From Deltaproteobacteria bacterium (GTDB lineage: Bacteria; UBA10199; JACPAL01; GCA-016699445): a stretch of 64,000 nucleotides of DNA. Shown piece after piece: positions 20,965 to 30,515 of the stretch. The notes under the pieces are model-generated. The model saw only the letters and a list, made by a program, of their open reading frames with translations. It searched no databases and was not told the origin of the DNA. Numbering within the stretch: the stretch's first letter is position 1; each line of letters begins with the position of its first letter. A program made the position numbers and the translations under genes. The DNA is taken from positions 124,001 to 188,000 of the forward strand of contig CP064976.1 in the NCBI GenBank assembly GCA_016699445.1, read 5' to 3'.

Positions 20965-21744
20965 CTACTGAAGTGTTGGTGTTGCAGCCTCAGTCTTTTC
21001 CCGAGGAGCAAAACTCTTCTTAGACGACTCATCTTCAACACGATCACGAATGACAGCTTGTCTCTGAGACAAACCTTCCAAACAAGCATCTGCCATTTTT
21101 TGTGTAAAATAACGAATCGACTTCAAAGCATCGTCATTTCCAGGAATTAAAAAATCGATACCTTCAGGATTACAATTGGTATCTGCTACGGCGACAACCT
21201 TAATACCCAATCGACTAGCTTCTTTTAAAGCAATATCTTCTTTACTAGGATCAATGACAAAAATCACTGAAGGCAATCCAGGCATATCCTTGATACCACC
21301 CAAAGACTCGGTCAGCTTTTCAATTTCACGATCAGCCATAAGACGTTCTTTTTTGGTCAAAACTTCCAAAGAACCATCTTCTTTTTTCTTTTCAAGAGTT
21401 TTCAAACGATCAATCGATGCCTGAATTGTCTTAAAGTTTGTCAAAGTGCCACCCAACCAACGGTGAGAAACTGAAAACATCTGAGCTCTTTTGGATTCTT
21501 CTATAATGATGGGCTGTGCTTGTTTTTTAGTCCCAACAAAAAGAACAGTGCCGCCTTTGGCAACAGATTTACGGATATAATCATAAGCCTGCTGGCTCAA
21601 TCCTGCTGTCTTTTGAAGATCAATAATATGGATGCCATTACGCGATCCATAAATATAGGGTTTCATTCGAGGATTCCAACGATGGGTTTGGTGACCAAAG
21701 TGAACTCCTGCTTCGAGCATTTCTTTAACGGACATTTCAGACAT
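20965..21744 (-). CDS. rpsB: 30S ribosomal protein S2
   Basis: Small-subunit ribosomal protein. It starts MSEMSVKEMLEAGVHFGHQTHRWNP in two conserved parts (MLEAGVHFGHQ and RWNPRMKPYIYG) and contains LFVGTKKQAQ, RWLGGTLTNF and DTNCNPEGIDFLIPGNDDA. At 259 aa it is normal. It is first in the rpsB-tsf-pyrH-frr-uppS-cdsA-dxr-rseP block, with a likely promoter 55-82 bases upstream and GGAGAAAG as ribosome-binding site. Confidence 0.97.
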   Translation of the reverse strand: MSEMSVKEMLEAGVHFGHQTHRWNPRMKPYIYGSRNGIHIIDLQKTAGLSQQAYDYIRKSVAKGGTVLFVGTKKQAQPIIIEESKRAQMFSVSHRWLGGTLTNFKTIQASIDRLKTLEKKKEDGSLEVLTKKERLMADREIEKLTESLGGIKDMPGLPSVIFVIDPSKEDIALKEASRLGIKVVAVADTNCNPEGIDFLIPGNDDALKSIRYFTQKMADACLEGLSQRQAVIRDRVEDESSKKSFAPREKTEAATPTLQ

Positions 21745-21798
21745 GAAGCTTTCTCCTTAAATAGTGTTTAAAATCAGCCTTCGTAAAAAGGCTTCGGG

Positions 21799-21826
21799 GG
21801 TATACTGGAACGAATAATGAATGCAA
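21799..21826 (-). promoter_or_regulatory. Probable sigma-70 promoter of rpsB
   Basis: TTGCAT (minus strand of 21821-21826), 16 bases, TATACC (21799-21804). The leader between it and rpsB can fold into the hairpin AGCCTTTTTACGAAGGCT, a possible S2 autoregulatory element. This rests on motif and position only. Confidence 0.5.
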
Positions 21827-21833
21827 GGGAAAG

Positions 21834-21871
21834 TTAAACAAAACCCCCGACCCTCACCCGAGCGTCGGAGG
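21834..21871 (-). terminator. Intrinsic terminator after the malic enzyme gene
   Basis: On the minus strand CCTCCGAC (21864-21871) pairs with GTCGGGGG (21844-21851), one G-U pair, followed by TTTTGTTTAA. It ends 16 bases after the malic enzyme stop and isolates it from the rpsB promoter. Confidence 0.75.
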
Positions 21872-22921
21872 TTTCAAAACTTAAGATTAAAACCCTAACA
21901 ATGCGGCACTCCCTTTTAGCAAACCATGAGGAAGTCTATTTTCTAAAAACCAAGGACCATACATTGCTTCTCGTGCACTAAAATCAAATGTTGCAAGACC
22001 ACTCAAATGGGCCCTTCTGGCTACAGCCCGTGCTACAGCAAAATGAGCTCGAGGATCAAAGGCACTAGCTGTTGCATAATCTCGATGGCCCGGAATCAGT
22101 TCGTAACCATAGAGGGACTGTAAATCGTGAGGCACGGATTGAAAGGGTATTTCGGCTAAAGCAAAGGCGGCGTCGACAATCATATCAAGATTCAACGTTT
22201 CAGCGCCCACATCCAAACCTCCAGCTAAAACACCCGGAAAAGCTCCAGCGTTATTCGCCTGATTTTTTACATCGGAACGACCTGTCCCGCAGATAGCGTC
22301 ATCTCTTACGGAATCAATCAACTCCGGAAGAGCTTCTGGATCCGGATTTGCTAAACAAAAAATAATCGGTTTTGGATTCATCGCCCGGATGTCATCTTCT
22401 GATAGTTTCAACGTACCTGCCGTCGTCACTCCAATAAACACATCAGCTCCATGAATCACATCTGAAACGGAGCGCTTATCGGTATTCACAGCAAACTCTC
22501 TTTTTTCATCACTTAAATCTGTCCGGCTTGTTCTTAAAACGCCTTTACTATCAGTCATGATAATTTGATCATCACGAAATTCAGGACAAAGACGACGAAA
22601 AGCTGATCTTAATGTACGACCACAGGCAATTCCAGCAGCCCCTGCACCTGCAATCACAATTCTCAATTGAGAAATGGCTTCTTTGCTAAATTTCCCCTGA
22701 ATTTTTAAAGAAGTAATAACAGCAGCCGCTGTGACTAATGAAGTCCCTAATTGATCATCATGCCAAGCCAAAGAACCCATACCTTGTAGACCAGCCAAAA
22801 TTTTAAAACAGGTTTTCCCCCAAATATCTTCAAGATTAATCGCCCCCGTTGCTGGGCGTAATGATCCGACCCCACTTTACCGGACAGTGAATAAGAGGTA
22901 ACGAAGACTGAGGAGGTCAGA

Positions 22922-23233
22922 ATGTTAACCCGACGTCGATATACAAAAGAGTTCAAAACAGAAGCGAAAGGATTGGTATTAAAGCAAAAGATTCCAGTAG
23001 CGCAGGTGGCTAGTGATTTGGGGATTGGGAAAAGCACGTTGGATAAATGGGTCCGAGATGAGAGATTGCGTTTAGCCGATCCAAACGCCTTAAGTGAAAC
23101 AGAATTAGAAGAGCTTTCCAGACTTCGAAAAGAGAATCGTATTCTCAAAATGGAAAGAGACCTTTTAAAAAAACGGCAGTTTACTTTGCCAAGGACACAC
23201 AGACAGGTACCAATTCGTGAAAGACAATTCTAA
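22922..23233 (+). CDS. IS3-family transposase OrfA
   Basis: The N-terminal helix-turn-helix (RRRYTKEFKTEAKGLVLKQK, then VAQVASDLGIGKSTLDKWVRD) binds the IS ends, and a leucine-zipper-like heptad region follows (LSRLRKENRILKMERDLLKK). It overlaps orfB by 17 bases, where a run CTTTTAAAAAAACGG (23161-23175) could act as the slippery site for the OrfAB fusion. 103 aa is normal. Confidence 0.92.
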   Translation: MLTRRRYTKEFKTEAKGLVLKQKIPVAQVASDLGIGKSTLDKWVRDERLRLADPNALSETELEELSRLRKENRILKMERDLLKKRQFTLPRTHRQVPIRERQF

Positions 23234-24068
23234 CAGTCATGCTGTCATGTTTTTATGTTCTTTAGCCCAAGTGAGTCGGTCAGGGTATTATGACTGGCTT
23301 GGTCGTTCTGAAAGCAACAGAAGCCGTGAGAATCGTTCTTTATTGGTCATGATTAAGTCATCCTATCATGAAAGTCGTGAGACTTACGGAGCGATACGCG
23401 TGCATCGTGACATTCACAACCAAGGGACTGAATGTGGCAAAAACCGCGTGGCACGATTGATGAAAGTATCAGGCTTAAAGTCGATCCATAAGCTTAAATA
23501 CAGACCTCAGACGACACAAAGCAAAGCCAATGACCTTGTGTCTCCCAATGTTATTTCTCAGGATTTTGCAGCAAAACAGAGAATCAGAAATGGGGTTGTG
23601 ACATCAGTTACATTGAGACAAAGAAGGCTGGTTGTATTTGGCCATTGTGATGGATTTCTTTTCAAGGAAGATTGTTGGTTTGATATAGGGTTTTCTTTGC
23701 AGGCTGATTTATGCTGTAGAGCACTGGAGAAAGCATTTTCTTTAAGATTACCTCCTAGAGAGCTCATTCATCATTCAGATCGTGGGACACAGTATGCTAG
23801 CTTCCCTTATAGGCAGCTTTTAAAAAAGCATGCTGTGATCCAGAGTATGAGTCGTAAGGGTAATTGTTATGATAATGCGATGGTGGAAAGTTTTTTTCAT
23901 ACGTTGAAAGTAGAACTGGTTTATCGTCAGAAATATAGCACACGAGAAGAGGCTCGTAGAAGCATTGAACAATACATAATGTCTTTCTATAACAACAAAC
24001 GTTTGCATTCCTCACTGGGCTATAGGAGCCCCGTGGAGTTTGAAAACTTACACAAGTCCGCTGCCTAA
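23217..24068 (+). CDS. IS3-family transposase OrfB (DDE integrase) with compensating frame errors
   Basis: Catalytic rve-type domain: SYHESRETYGAIRVHRDI, HSDRGTQYAS (second Asp) and KGNCYDNAMVESFFHTLK (catalytic Glu). The open frame hides a wrong-frame stretch of ~45 residues (about 117-160). Three single-base deletions (near 23576, 23624 and 23682) cancel, and restoring them gives QKWGCDISYIETKK, WLYLAIVMDFFSRKIVG, with the first Asp. As written the protein lacks that Asp and would be dead; the genomic copy is probably intact. Confidence 0.9.
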   Translation: MKDNSNSHAVMFLCSLAQVSRSGYYDWLGRSESNRSRENRSLLVMIKSSYHESRETYGAIRVHRDIHNQGTECGKNRVARLMKVSGLKSIHKLKYRPQTTQSKANDLVSPNVISQDFAAKQRIRNGVVTSVTLRQRRLVVFGHCDGFLFKEDCWFDIGFSLQADLCCRALEKAFSLRLPPRELIHHSDRGTQYASFPYRQLLKKHAVIQSMSRKGNCYDNAMVESFFHTLKVELVYRQKYSTREEARRSIEQYIMSFYNNKRLHSSLGYRSPVEFENLHKSAA

Positions 24069-24829
24069 TTTACTGTCCGGAAAATCGGGGTCAGATCATA
24101 AAGCTCTCACAAATTTAATAAACTCACGAACGTAAGATTCCATTTCTGCAGGAGTATCATGACCTAAAAGGTGTCTATCCAAGCCTTCTAAAGCAATAGG
24201 ACAAGAGACAGCATCCAACCCTGTAAAAAGTTTCATCAAGATCGCTTTACCCTCTCCCACGGGATGAAAAGCATCAGGGCCAATAGGACCTTCACCTAAA
24301 ACAGCTGTTCCATCACTCACAACATAGACCGTATTTTGACGATTCGTAAATGAAGCAGCTAACTTCCTATCATGATGAATCCAACGACTCGCAAACGCCA
24401 CGCCCGGACTATAGGCTAGCTTTAGATCCTGGAGTCCCGCCATTGATTTTGTCCAAGCAGTAGAGACTTTACCGGGCTGACCTTTCATATGATAATCAGC
24501 AGTCATTCCTGCTAATTGTAATCGTTGAAGAGCTCTTCGAGTTTCTCTCTGTTCTGCAGGAACAAATCTTCCAGATTGTAATTTTGATAACAAAGCAATT
24601 TGTTCGGGACCTAAAATTGCTGACAAACCATAAACATCATTTACATTAAACGGTGCTACGGCATCAGCAAGCTGTTGAGGCGTTCCACTCAAAGCATCCA
24701 AGATGCATGGGATACCTCGAGAAAATTCAACAACACCTAAAGAACGACCCTGCGCTGCAAACATAACTCCTCCTCATTTATAAATGTGATAAAATTATAG
24801 AATGGCTCCCCCATTCACTTAAATGCTGG

Positions 24830-24853
24830 TCGGAGGAAGAAAGGAAAAGTTTC
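24830..24853 (-). promoter_or_regulatory. ECF-sigma-like promoter of the malic enzyme gene
   Basis: GAAAC (24849-24853), 16 bases, CGA (24830-24832), 65 bases before the ATG; GAGGAGG precedes the start. The -35 context TTTTTCGAAACTTTT closely matches those of the carboxylase and the 207-aa gene. Confidence 0.6.
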
Positions 24854-24896
24854 GAAAAATCGTAAAAGAAAATTACCTCATCAAATCCCAGAAGAA

Positions 24897-25520
24897 CTAA
24901 AATCTCACCAAACGTGCTCGGTGTGATTCGATAATCGAATTTACAACAGATTCATAGGAGGTCGAGCGGTCAGGTTTGCCTGAAACATAAGAGATGCTTA
25001 AAGGAGCATTATCACGATAGACACGCATCCCACCGGTGGTTGGCAAATCATAAACAGTTCGCTCTCCTGTATAAGCATAGGTCACATAGGAAAGCTCATA
25101 CATATGCCAACCCGTTTGCTCCACGACAAAGGTTCCCCCATGCGGCAAGGCCACACCCAACTGATGAGCTATATTATCTACAAAAAGGTTGGTTCTACGT
25201 CCCTCAGGACTAACACGATACCCTAAGGATCGAAGCACAGATGCTGCAGGAGTAAAGCGAGACAAATTGCCTGGATGGCCCGCCGATATAAAGTCTTCAG
25301 GATTTGCCCCATCATGACCGGGATCTCGGACAGTCACTACATTTTGAATTTCTGAGCGAGACACTCTATTGGGTCGATGAAGGCGAAACTGTCCTCCTGC
25401 AGTCACACAATCTCTCACTAATCGAAAAGCAGCTCTCGATACCTCACGCATCCCTCTAGGAGATTCGATATAATAATGAGGTGCTGCTGGAGTTGTCGCC
25501 CTCTTAATTCCTGGTGCCAT
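24897..25520 (-). CDS. Hypothetical protein, 207 aa
   Basis: No family recognised. The 207-residue protein is basic and rich in Arg, Ser, Thr and Tyr (for example SYVTYAYTGERTVYDLPTTGG), lacking signal peptide or membrane segments and with a single Cys. It has its own ECF-like promoter 24 bases upstream of the ATG, which follows AATGAGGAATT. It lies between the malic enzyme gene and tRNA-Leu. The shared promoter is the only clue to its role. Confidence 0.65.
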   Translation of the reverse strand: MAPGIKRATTPAAPHYYIESPRGMREVSRAAFRLVRDCVTAGGQFRLHRPNRVSRSEIQNVVTVRDPGHDGANPEDFISAGHPGNLSRFTPAASVLRSLGYRVSPEGRRTNLFVDNIAHQLGVALPHGGTFVVEQTGWHMYELSYVTYAYTGERTVYDLPTTGGMRVYRDNAPLSISYVSGKPDRSTSYESVVNSIIESHRARLVRF

Positions 25521-25544
25521 AATTCCTCATTTCTTTCTTAATCA

Positions 25545-25568
25545 TCGAAGAAATATTTAAAAAGTTTC
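25545..25568 (-). promoter_or_regulatory. ECF-sigma-like promoter of the 207-aa gene
   Basis: GAAAC (25564-25568), 16 bases, CGA (25545-25547). The -35 side reads AAATTTCCGAAACTTTT, nearly identical to the carboxylase promoter. Confidence 0.6.
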
Positions 25569-25638
25569 GGAAATTTAGGGTTTTTAAAAATATTCTTGCA
25601 GAAAATCGGCGAGCTCAATAAGAGGCCACTTCGTTTAA

Positions 25639-25722
25639 GCCGCCTTGGTGGAACTGGCAGACACGTCAGACTCAAAATCTGGTGCCTTCACGGGCATCCC
25701 GGTTCGATTCCGGGAGGCGGCA
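25639..25722 (+). tRNA. tRNA-Leu (CAA anticodon)
   Basis: The 84 nt fold as a class II tRNA: acceptor GCCGCCT/AGGCGGC with discriminator A, D-loop, anticodon stem TCAGA/TCTGG around loop CTCAAAA (anticodon CAA), a long variable arm, and T-arm CCCGGTTCGATTCCGGG. CCA is not encoded. Its 3' 55 bases are duplicated at 36135-36189, so it is the attachment site of the adjoining element and remains intact. Confidence 0.95.
25668..25722 (+). repeat. attL: 55-bp direct repeat in the tRNA-Leu 3' end
   Basis: From the anticodon stem to the discriminator base, identical to 36135-36189 except G25682/A36149. It is the left boundary of the integrative element; the integrase gene starts 306 bases further in. 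Confidence 0.92.
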
Positions 25723-25738
25723 CAGTAAATCTAGACAA

Positions 25739-25772
25739 GGGTTAGAAAGAAATTTCTAACCCTATTTTTTTG
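25739..25772 (+). terminator. Intrinsic terminator after tRNA-Leu, inside the element
   Basis: GGGTTAGAAA (25739-25748) and TTTCTAACCC (25753-25762) form a perfect 10-bp stem with loop GAAA and the tail TATTTTTTTG. Because it lies inside the element, the element brings its own stop for tRNA transcription and shields the integrase. Confidence 0.85.
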
Positions 25773-25798
25773 TCCAAAAATTTCAAAAAATATTTCAA

Positions 25799-25913
25799 TG
25801 GGACACTGTTGGGACATTTTGAAAAAAAGGACTCTATTTAATCGCAAATCACACTATGACACTTACCTTCGTTTTAAGCCTATTCTTGACACGTTATGCC
25901 CCTCAAATGCCCC
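25799..25913. repeat. Candidate integrase arm-type sites, left end
   Basis: The pair TGGGACACT (25799-25807) and TGGGACATT (25810-25818), 11 bases apart, is followed by an inverted pair of GGGGCAT-type sites at 25896-25902 and 25907-25913, again 11 apart. Helically phased short repeats inside att ends are typical arm sites for tyrosine integrases. The rest of 25723-26028 is AT-rich with no further gene. Confidence 0.45.
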
Positions 25914-26028
25914 TTAATAAAATTTAATTTTATAAACATATGATATTTAATATTTATTTTTAAAAACACGTCAGATTATTACTCTAGTGTTGTCATTTAT
26001 TGTGATGTTTGCTAGCTCAACGTCACTT

Positions 26029-27087
26029 ATGGCAAACATTGAAAAACGAACCACTCAAGAAGGTGCGATTACATACCGAGCAAAAGTGCGCCTCAAAGGC
26101 CACCCTCCTCAGTCTGCAACCTTTCAAAGAATAACAGATGCTCGAAAATGGGTGCAGAATGTTGAGAGCGCCATTCGTGAAGGAAGACACTTTAAAACTT
26201 CTCAGTCGAAGCGTCACACTCTTGCAGAATTAATTGATCGATATTTGAATGATGTTCTCTCTCGCAGGCCAAAAACAAAAGCGCATCAGGAAGCTTACTT
26301 TCTTTGGTGGAAAGAACAAATTGGTAGATACCTGCTCGCTGATATTACGCCCGCTTTAATTGTTGAGCAGCGAGATAAGCTAGCCAATGGTTTAACTCAT
26401 AAAAAAATTCAGAGAGCCCCTGGAACAGTCAACCGTTACCTCGCGGCGTTAAGTTATGCTTTTACGGTGGCTGTACGTGAATGGGGATGGGTTGAAGAAA
26501 ATCCTTTTCGAAAAGTTTCAAAGCTAAAGGAACCACGCGGTCGGGTGCGTTACCTTTCTGATATAGAACGCGGCAATTTATTAGAGTCTTGTAAAAATAG
26601 CAGAAATCAAACTCTCTACCTTATTGTTGTCCTCGCTCTTTCAACGGGAGCCCGAAAGAATGAAATTCTCAGCCTCACATGGGACAATGTTGATTTTAGT
26701 AGGAAAGTTATCACACTCCGCGAAACCAAAAATGGAGAGATCCGGCTACTCCCATTGGCAAGTCATGCTTTAGATCTAATGTTGGATCATTCTAAAGTGC
26801 GCAGGATTGATACAAATCTCGTTTTCCCTGGTTTGAATCCACAACAGCCCCTCGACATGAGAACAGCTTGGGAATCTGCTGTTGAAGCCGCAGAAATTAA
26901 AGATTTCAAATTTCATGATTTACGCCATTCCGCTGCTTCTTATTTGGCTATGAACGGCGCGAGCTTGGCCGAAATTGCTGAAGTCCTAGGTCACAAAACA
27001 TTAGCCATGGTGAAGCGCTATTCTCATCTGAGCGAGGCTCACACAGCAAAAATCGTTACAAGAATGAATGAAAGGATTTTTGGATAA
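26029..27087 (+). CDS. Tyrosine-recombinase integrase
   Basis: Site-specific recombinase that inserts and excises the element at tRNA-Leu. It has an N-terminal arm-binding/core-binding region, then the catalytic domain: first Arg in LSTGARKNEILSLTWDNVDF, HDLRHSAASYLAMNG, LGHKTLAMVKRYSHLS with the nucleophilic Tyr. ATG 26029 (MANIEKRTTQEG) is chosen over an upstream TTG because it matches the usual start of this family; the protein is 352 aa. The next gene starts 5 bases later. Confidence 0.95.
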   Translation: MANIEKRTTQEGAITYRAKVRLKGHPPQSATFQRITDARKWVQNVESAIREGRHFKTSQSKRHTLAELIDRYLNDVLSRRPKTKAHQEAYFLWWKEQIGRYLLADITPALIVEQRDKLANGLTHKKIQRAPGTVNRYLAALSYAFTVAVREWGWVEENPFRKVSKLKEPRGRVRYLSDIERGNLLESCKNSRNQTLYLIVVLALSTGARKNEILSLTWDNVDFSRKVITLRETKNGEIRLLPLASHALDLMLDHSKVRRIDTNLVFPGLNPQQPLDMRTAWESAVEAAEIKDFKFHDLRHSAASYLAMNGASLAEIAEVLGHKTLAMVKRYSHLSEAHTAKIVTRMNERIFG

Positions 27088-27092
27088 TTTAA

Positions 27093-27716
27093 ATGAAAAA
27101 AATAAAAATCCCATCAGAACATGAACCTGACTACGAATATCACTTACGATTCGACTCTTGGAATATGGAGAATGCAGCGGCTTTATTATTGGGGTTTAAT
27201 CCAGATCTCTTAATAGATTACGCTGAAAATATAGCCATAAGAAATCAAATCGACGGTTTTGCAGAAGCTTTTAGCCAGTATCTGGAGATATTGGAAAAAA
27301 GCCAGCCTTACAGCACATATGACTATCCACCCCCCTCGACCGTTTTGAAATGGGCTCAATCAAAAAAACTTCCTCTTCCTGGAAAACTCCGAAAAATGGC
27401 TCTCGGTTTCGGGATATTAAAAGAAGACTCGGAACTTCAATTTTCAGCTGAATCAAAAAGTGATCGTCCTACAAAAAAATCAGAAATTGATAAGGCTATT
27501 ATTCAAGCAATCGGTAGGTGTTTATGGGATCATGAGCCAAGCATGACCATTGAAGCTGTAAAAAAACATAAATGGATAAAAGTTTTTGGAAATGGCGCAC
27601 AGTATAAGGGAAAAAATACCTTAAGGGGCTGGTTAAGCGATGTTGATCCACGTCCAAGTGACCAAAAAACAAAACCAAAAAAACAATCAAATCACATTAA
27701 GAAGATACCCGCCTAA
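27093..27716 (+). CDS. Element-borne hypothetical protein, 207 aa
   Basis: Not recognised. It is acidic at the N-terminus and lysine-rich at the C-terminus. Its start (SWNMENAAALLLGFNPD) and the WAQSKKLPLPGKLR segment resemble proteins commonly placed next to integrases in small integrative elements, perhaps DNA-binding. It is 5 bases after the integrase gene and likely cotranscribed. A hairpin GGGTCC-CTTTTT-GGGCCC follows at 27726-27743 and may end this unit. Confidence 0.6.
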   Translation: MKKIKIPSEHEPDYEYHLRFDSWNMENAAALLLGFNPDLLIDYAENIAIRNQIDGFAEAFSQYLEILEKSQPYSTYDYPPPSTVLKWAQSKKLPLPGKLRKMALGFGILKEDSELQFSAESKSDRPTKKSEIDKAIIQAIGRCLWDHEPSMTIEAVKKHKWIKVFGNGAQYKGKNTLRGWLSDVDPRPSDQKTKPKKQSNHIKKIPA

Positions 27717-27822
27717 TCAAAAAGGGTCCCTTTTTGGGCCCACGGGAATTTTATACCTGCAACTCATGACTTAATCTCAACTTACCCAGCAATACCACTG
27801 GGCAACGTAAAGGAGATTAGTC

Positions 27823-28053
27823 ATGAAAGAAATCACTACAGAATCAACGCCCTCTTCCAGACGTCTGATTCCCATCACTAAATGGAATAGTTTTCACGCT
27901 TGGCCACCCACTGGTGGACTGAGGCATCTCGTATTTTATGCAAAAGATAATGGTTTTGATTCTTGTTTAATAAGGATTGGTCGTCGCGTTCTTATTGATG
28001 AGCAGAAGTTCTTTGTGTGGGTCGATAATCAATCAAATAAACATGATGAATAA
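27823..28053 (+). CDS. Small DNA-binding protein, excisionase-like
   Basis: 76 residues with the pattern PITKWNSFHAWPPTGGLRHL then GFDSCLIRIGRRVLIDEQKF, a short winged-helix/MerR-like excisionase type used by integrative elements to direct excision and often to regulate. A good ribosome-binding site (AAAGGAGATTAGTC) precedes it. It lies between the integrase unit and the replication gene. Confidence 0.7.
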   Translation: MKEITTESTPSSRRLIPITKWNSFHAWPPTGGLRHLVFYAKDNGFDSCLIRIGRRVLIDEQKFFVWVDNQSNKHDE

Positions 28054-28102
28054 TCAAAAAAAACGCCCCGTTGGAGCGAGGCGCTAACTTCGAGGATAAC
28101 TT

Positions 28103-30515
28103 ATGTCATACAATATAGTAAAAGATGTTCTTACGAGTCAAATGTATAGAACAGCTCTTAATTACGTAGCTTCAGGGCTGTCAGTAATTCCGATTCGGCT
28201 GGACGGATCAAAAGCACCTAAAATTAATAGCTGGAAACCATTTCAGGAGAATTTGCCTTCATCAGAAGAAATAAAACAATTTTTCGATCAGGAAGCTGGA
28301 ATCGGTATTATTGCTGGAAAAATTAGTGGGAATTTAGAAGTTCTTGATTTTGATAAGCCTGGAATATTTGAAAAATGGGCTAATTTAGTTCGAGAATATA
28401 ATCCCGAGCTTTTGTCAAAACTCCCTCAATATGAAACTCCTTCAGGCGGAGCACATGTTTGCTTACGCTGTAGTATCATCGGCCATAATCAAAAACTTGC
28501 TTTAGATATGGCGGGCGAAGTGCTGATCGAAACTCGTGGTGAGGGAGGCTACATAGTAGCAGCACCATCTCCTGCATCATGCCATCCAGCTCATCGTGAA
28601 TATGTCCATATTGGAGGTCCAGTCCTACCCAATGTGCCTACAATATCACCGCAAGAGAGAGAGATTCTTTTTGAGTGTGCCCGTTCTTTTAATCAAAAGC
28701 CAAAACGTATTGAGAATGGGGACTACAAGTCAGAGCCTCTCAAAAATGGAGAACTCCGCCCTGGTGATGATTTCAACCAACGAACTTCGTGGGAAGAAAT
28801 TCTCCAGCCTTCTGGGTGGAAAATTGAAAAAATATCTGGCTCGACTAAATACTGGCGTCGCCCTGGAAAGACTGACCCAGGATGTAGTGCAACAACAGGA
28901 TATTGCGGAGATCTACTTTATATTTTTTCCAGCAATGCAGGCCCATTTGAGGCTGATAAGGGTTATTCGAAATTTGCAGCTTTTGCTCTTCTGAATCACA
29001 ATGGAGATTTTAAAGCTGCTGCTATTGACTTGGCCAAACAAGGATTTGGCAAGAAAATCCCTAATAATAAGGCCGAATGGGATGAAATTAAACCTCTCCA
29101 ACGTTCCATAGTTGGACCAACACCTTTCCTCTAGATGCATTAGGAGACATTCTCGGAAAAGCTGCGAATAAAATATCAGAGGTAATTAAAGCACCTCAAG
29201 CTATTGGTGGTCAGGCAGTTTTAGCAGCTGCTTCTCTTGCGGTTCAAGCTCATGCAAACATTGTTATTGATGGTCGAGTGAATCCTGTTTCTGAATTTTT
29301 TTGACTATTGGAGAATCAGGAGAACGAAAGTCAGCAGTGGATAATGCCGCACTCTGGCCACACCGTAATTACCAAAAAAAACTAAAAGAAGCGTATGAGA
29401 AAGAGCTCCAATACTATAAAAATGAAAATGATGCTTATGAGAAATCAAGACAAGATGCACTTAGAAAAGCCAAGACACTTAATGAAAAAAAGAATGATCT
29501 CATTTCACTTGGAGAACCTCCAAAGCCGCCTTTGTTACCTATTTTAATAGTAGAAGAACCTACCTATGAAGGACTGATAAAACTCCTCGCTATTGGTCAG
29601 CCATCGGAAGGATTATTTTCTGATGAAGGTGGACGTTTTATTGGTGGTCACGGAATGAATCAGGACAATTTATTAAAAACAGCAGCTGGCCTATCGGGCC
29701 TCTGGGATGGAAAACCTGTTTCACGTGTTCGGGCTGGAGATGGAAGTACTCTCATTTATGGAAGACGCTTCTCATTTCATTTGATGGCACAGCCAAGCGT
29801 CTCTCAGATGATGCTTTCAAATGCCCTGCTCTTAGAACAAGGGCTTCTGTCTCGATGCCTCGTATCATGGCCAGACTCAACCGCAGGCACACGAAAATAT
29901 AAAGAGACTGATCTATCTGATTCCGAGGATATGAAAAACTATTGGAACTGTCTCAAAAGAATCCTGGAAGCCCCGTTACCCCTTGAAGAAGGAAAGCAAA
30001 ATGAGCTCGAACCATGCCAGCTACTTTTATCACCTGAAGCTAAACAACTTTGGATTAGGTTTCATGACGCAATTGAAGAGAAGTTAGGTGAAAGTGGCCA
30101 GCTTTCATCCATTCGCGGATTTGCCAATAAAGCTCCCGAACATGCAGCAAGACTCGCCGGGATAGTGGCTTTGGTAGAGGATCTCGCTTGTAAGTTAATC
30201 AGTTTAAAAAACATGAAGGCAGGAATTGCCTTGGCAACCTATTATTTAAATGAAGCGCTTCGGCTATTCAGTAACGGGACAATTGATCCTGACCTAGTCC
30301 TGGCTGAAAAACTTCTTCAGTGGTTAAAGTTGCGTGGCAATCACACGGTAACACTGGTTGAAATTTATCAGTATGGACCGAATGGAATTCGTAATGCAAA
30401 AGTTGCTCGAAATCTCATGAAGATTCTTTCTGAGCATGGTTATGTTCGGCCTATTAACGATGGAGTAGAGTTTGAGGGCAAAACTCGTAAGGAATCTTGG
30501 GAGGTCAGGATATGA
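28103..30515 (+). CDS. Prim-pol primase fused to DUF3987 helicase-like domain, two frameshifts
   Basis: Replication protein of the element. The N-terminal ~220 residues are a bifunctional primase/polymerase (GLSVIPIRLDGSKAPK, LEVLDFDKPG, ETPSGGAHVCLR), followed by a linker and a DUF3987 domain with the P-loop-like IGESGERKSAVDNAALWP. The frame breaks near 29130 (a missing C or T) and at the T-run near 29300 (one T missing); repaired length is 804 aa. The restored join reads TPFPLDALGDILG. It suggests autonomous replication of the excised form. Confidence 0.85.

Larger units (their letters stand above)
22861..24099. mobile_element. IS3-family insertion sequence, about 1.24 kb
   Basis: Terminal inverted repeats start TGATCCGACCCCACTTTACC on the left and, read inwards on the right, TGATCTGACCCCGATTTTCC; both continue GGACAGT. 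Inside are overlapping orfA and orfB, which in this family make the transposase by -1 frameshifting. It sits in the malic enzyme gene, opposite to its direction. The apparent target duplication is only TA, shorter than the usual 3-4 bp, perhaps because of sequence error. Confidence 0.92.
21887..24764 (-). pseudogene. NAD(P)-dependent malic enzyme, interrupted by an IS3-family element
   Basis: Malic enzyme decarboxylates malate to pyruvate, yielding NADPH or NADH. The N-terminal half (24099-24764) has LKLAYSPGVAFASRWIHHD, YVVSDGTAVLGEGPIGPDAF and PVGEGKAILMKLF. The C-terminal half (21887-22860) has INLEDIW, MGSLAWHDDQLGTS and the nucleotide-binding IVIAGAGAAGIACGRTL. The halves join exactly as FVRAL-RPATGAINLED when a 1.24 kb IS is removed with about 2 duplicated bases (TA). 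An extra ~80 residues precede the usual start. It has its own ECF-like promoter and terminator, so it was a monocistronic regulated gene before disruption. Confidence 0.9.

Noticed and set aside
22747..23148. 133-aa minus-strand reading frame across the IS left end
   Set aside because: It is an out-of-frame shadow of the malic enzyme fragment and orfA.
28064..28090. Terminator hairpin before the primase gene
   Set aside because: The GC stem has its T-run only on the minus strand, where no gene would need it; it is more likely a leader structure of the primase gene.
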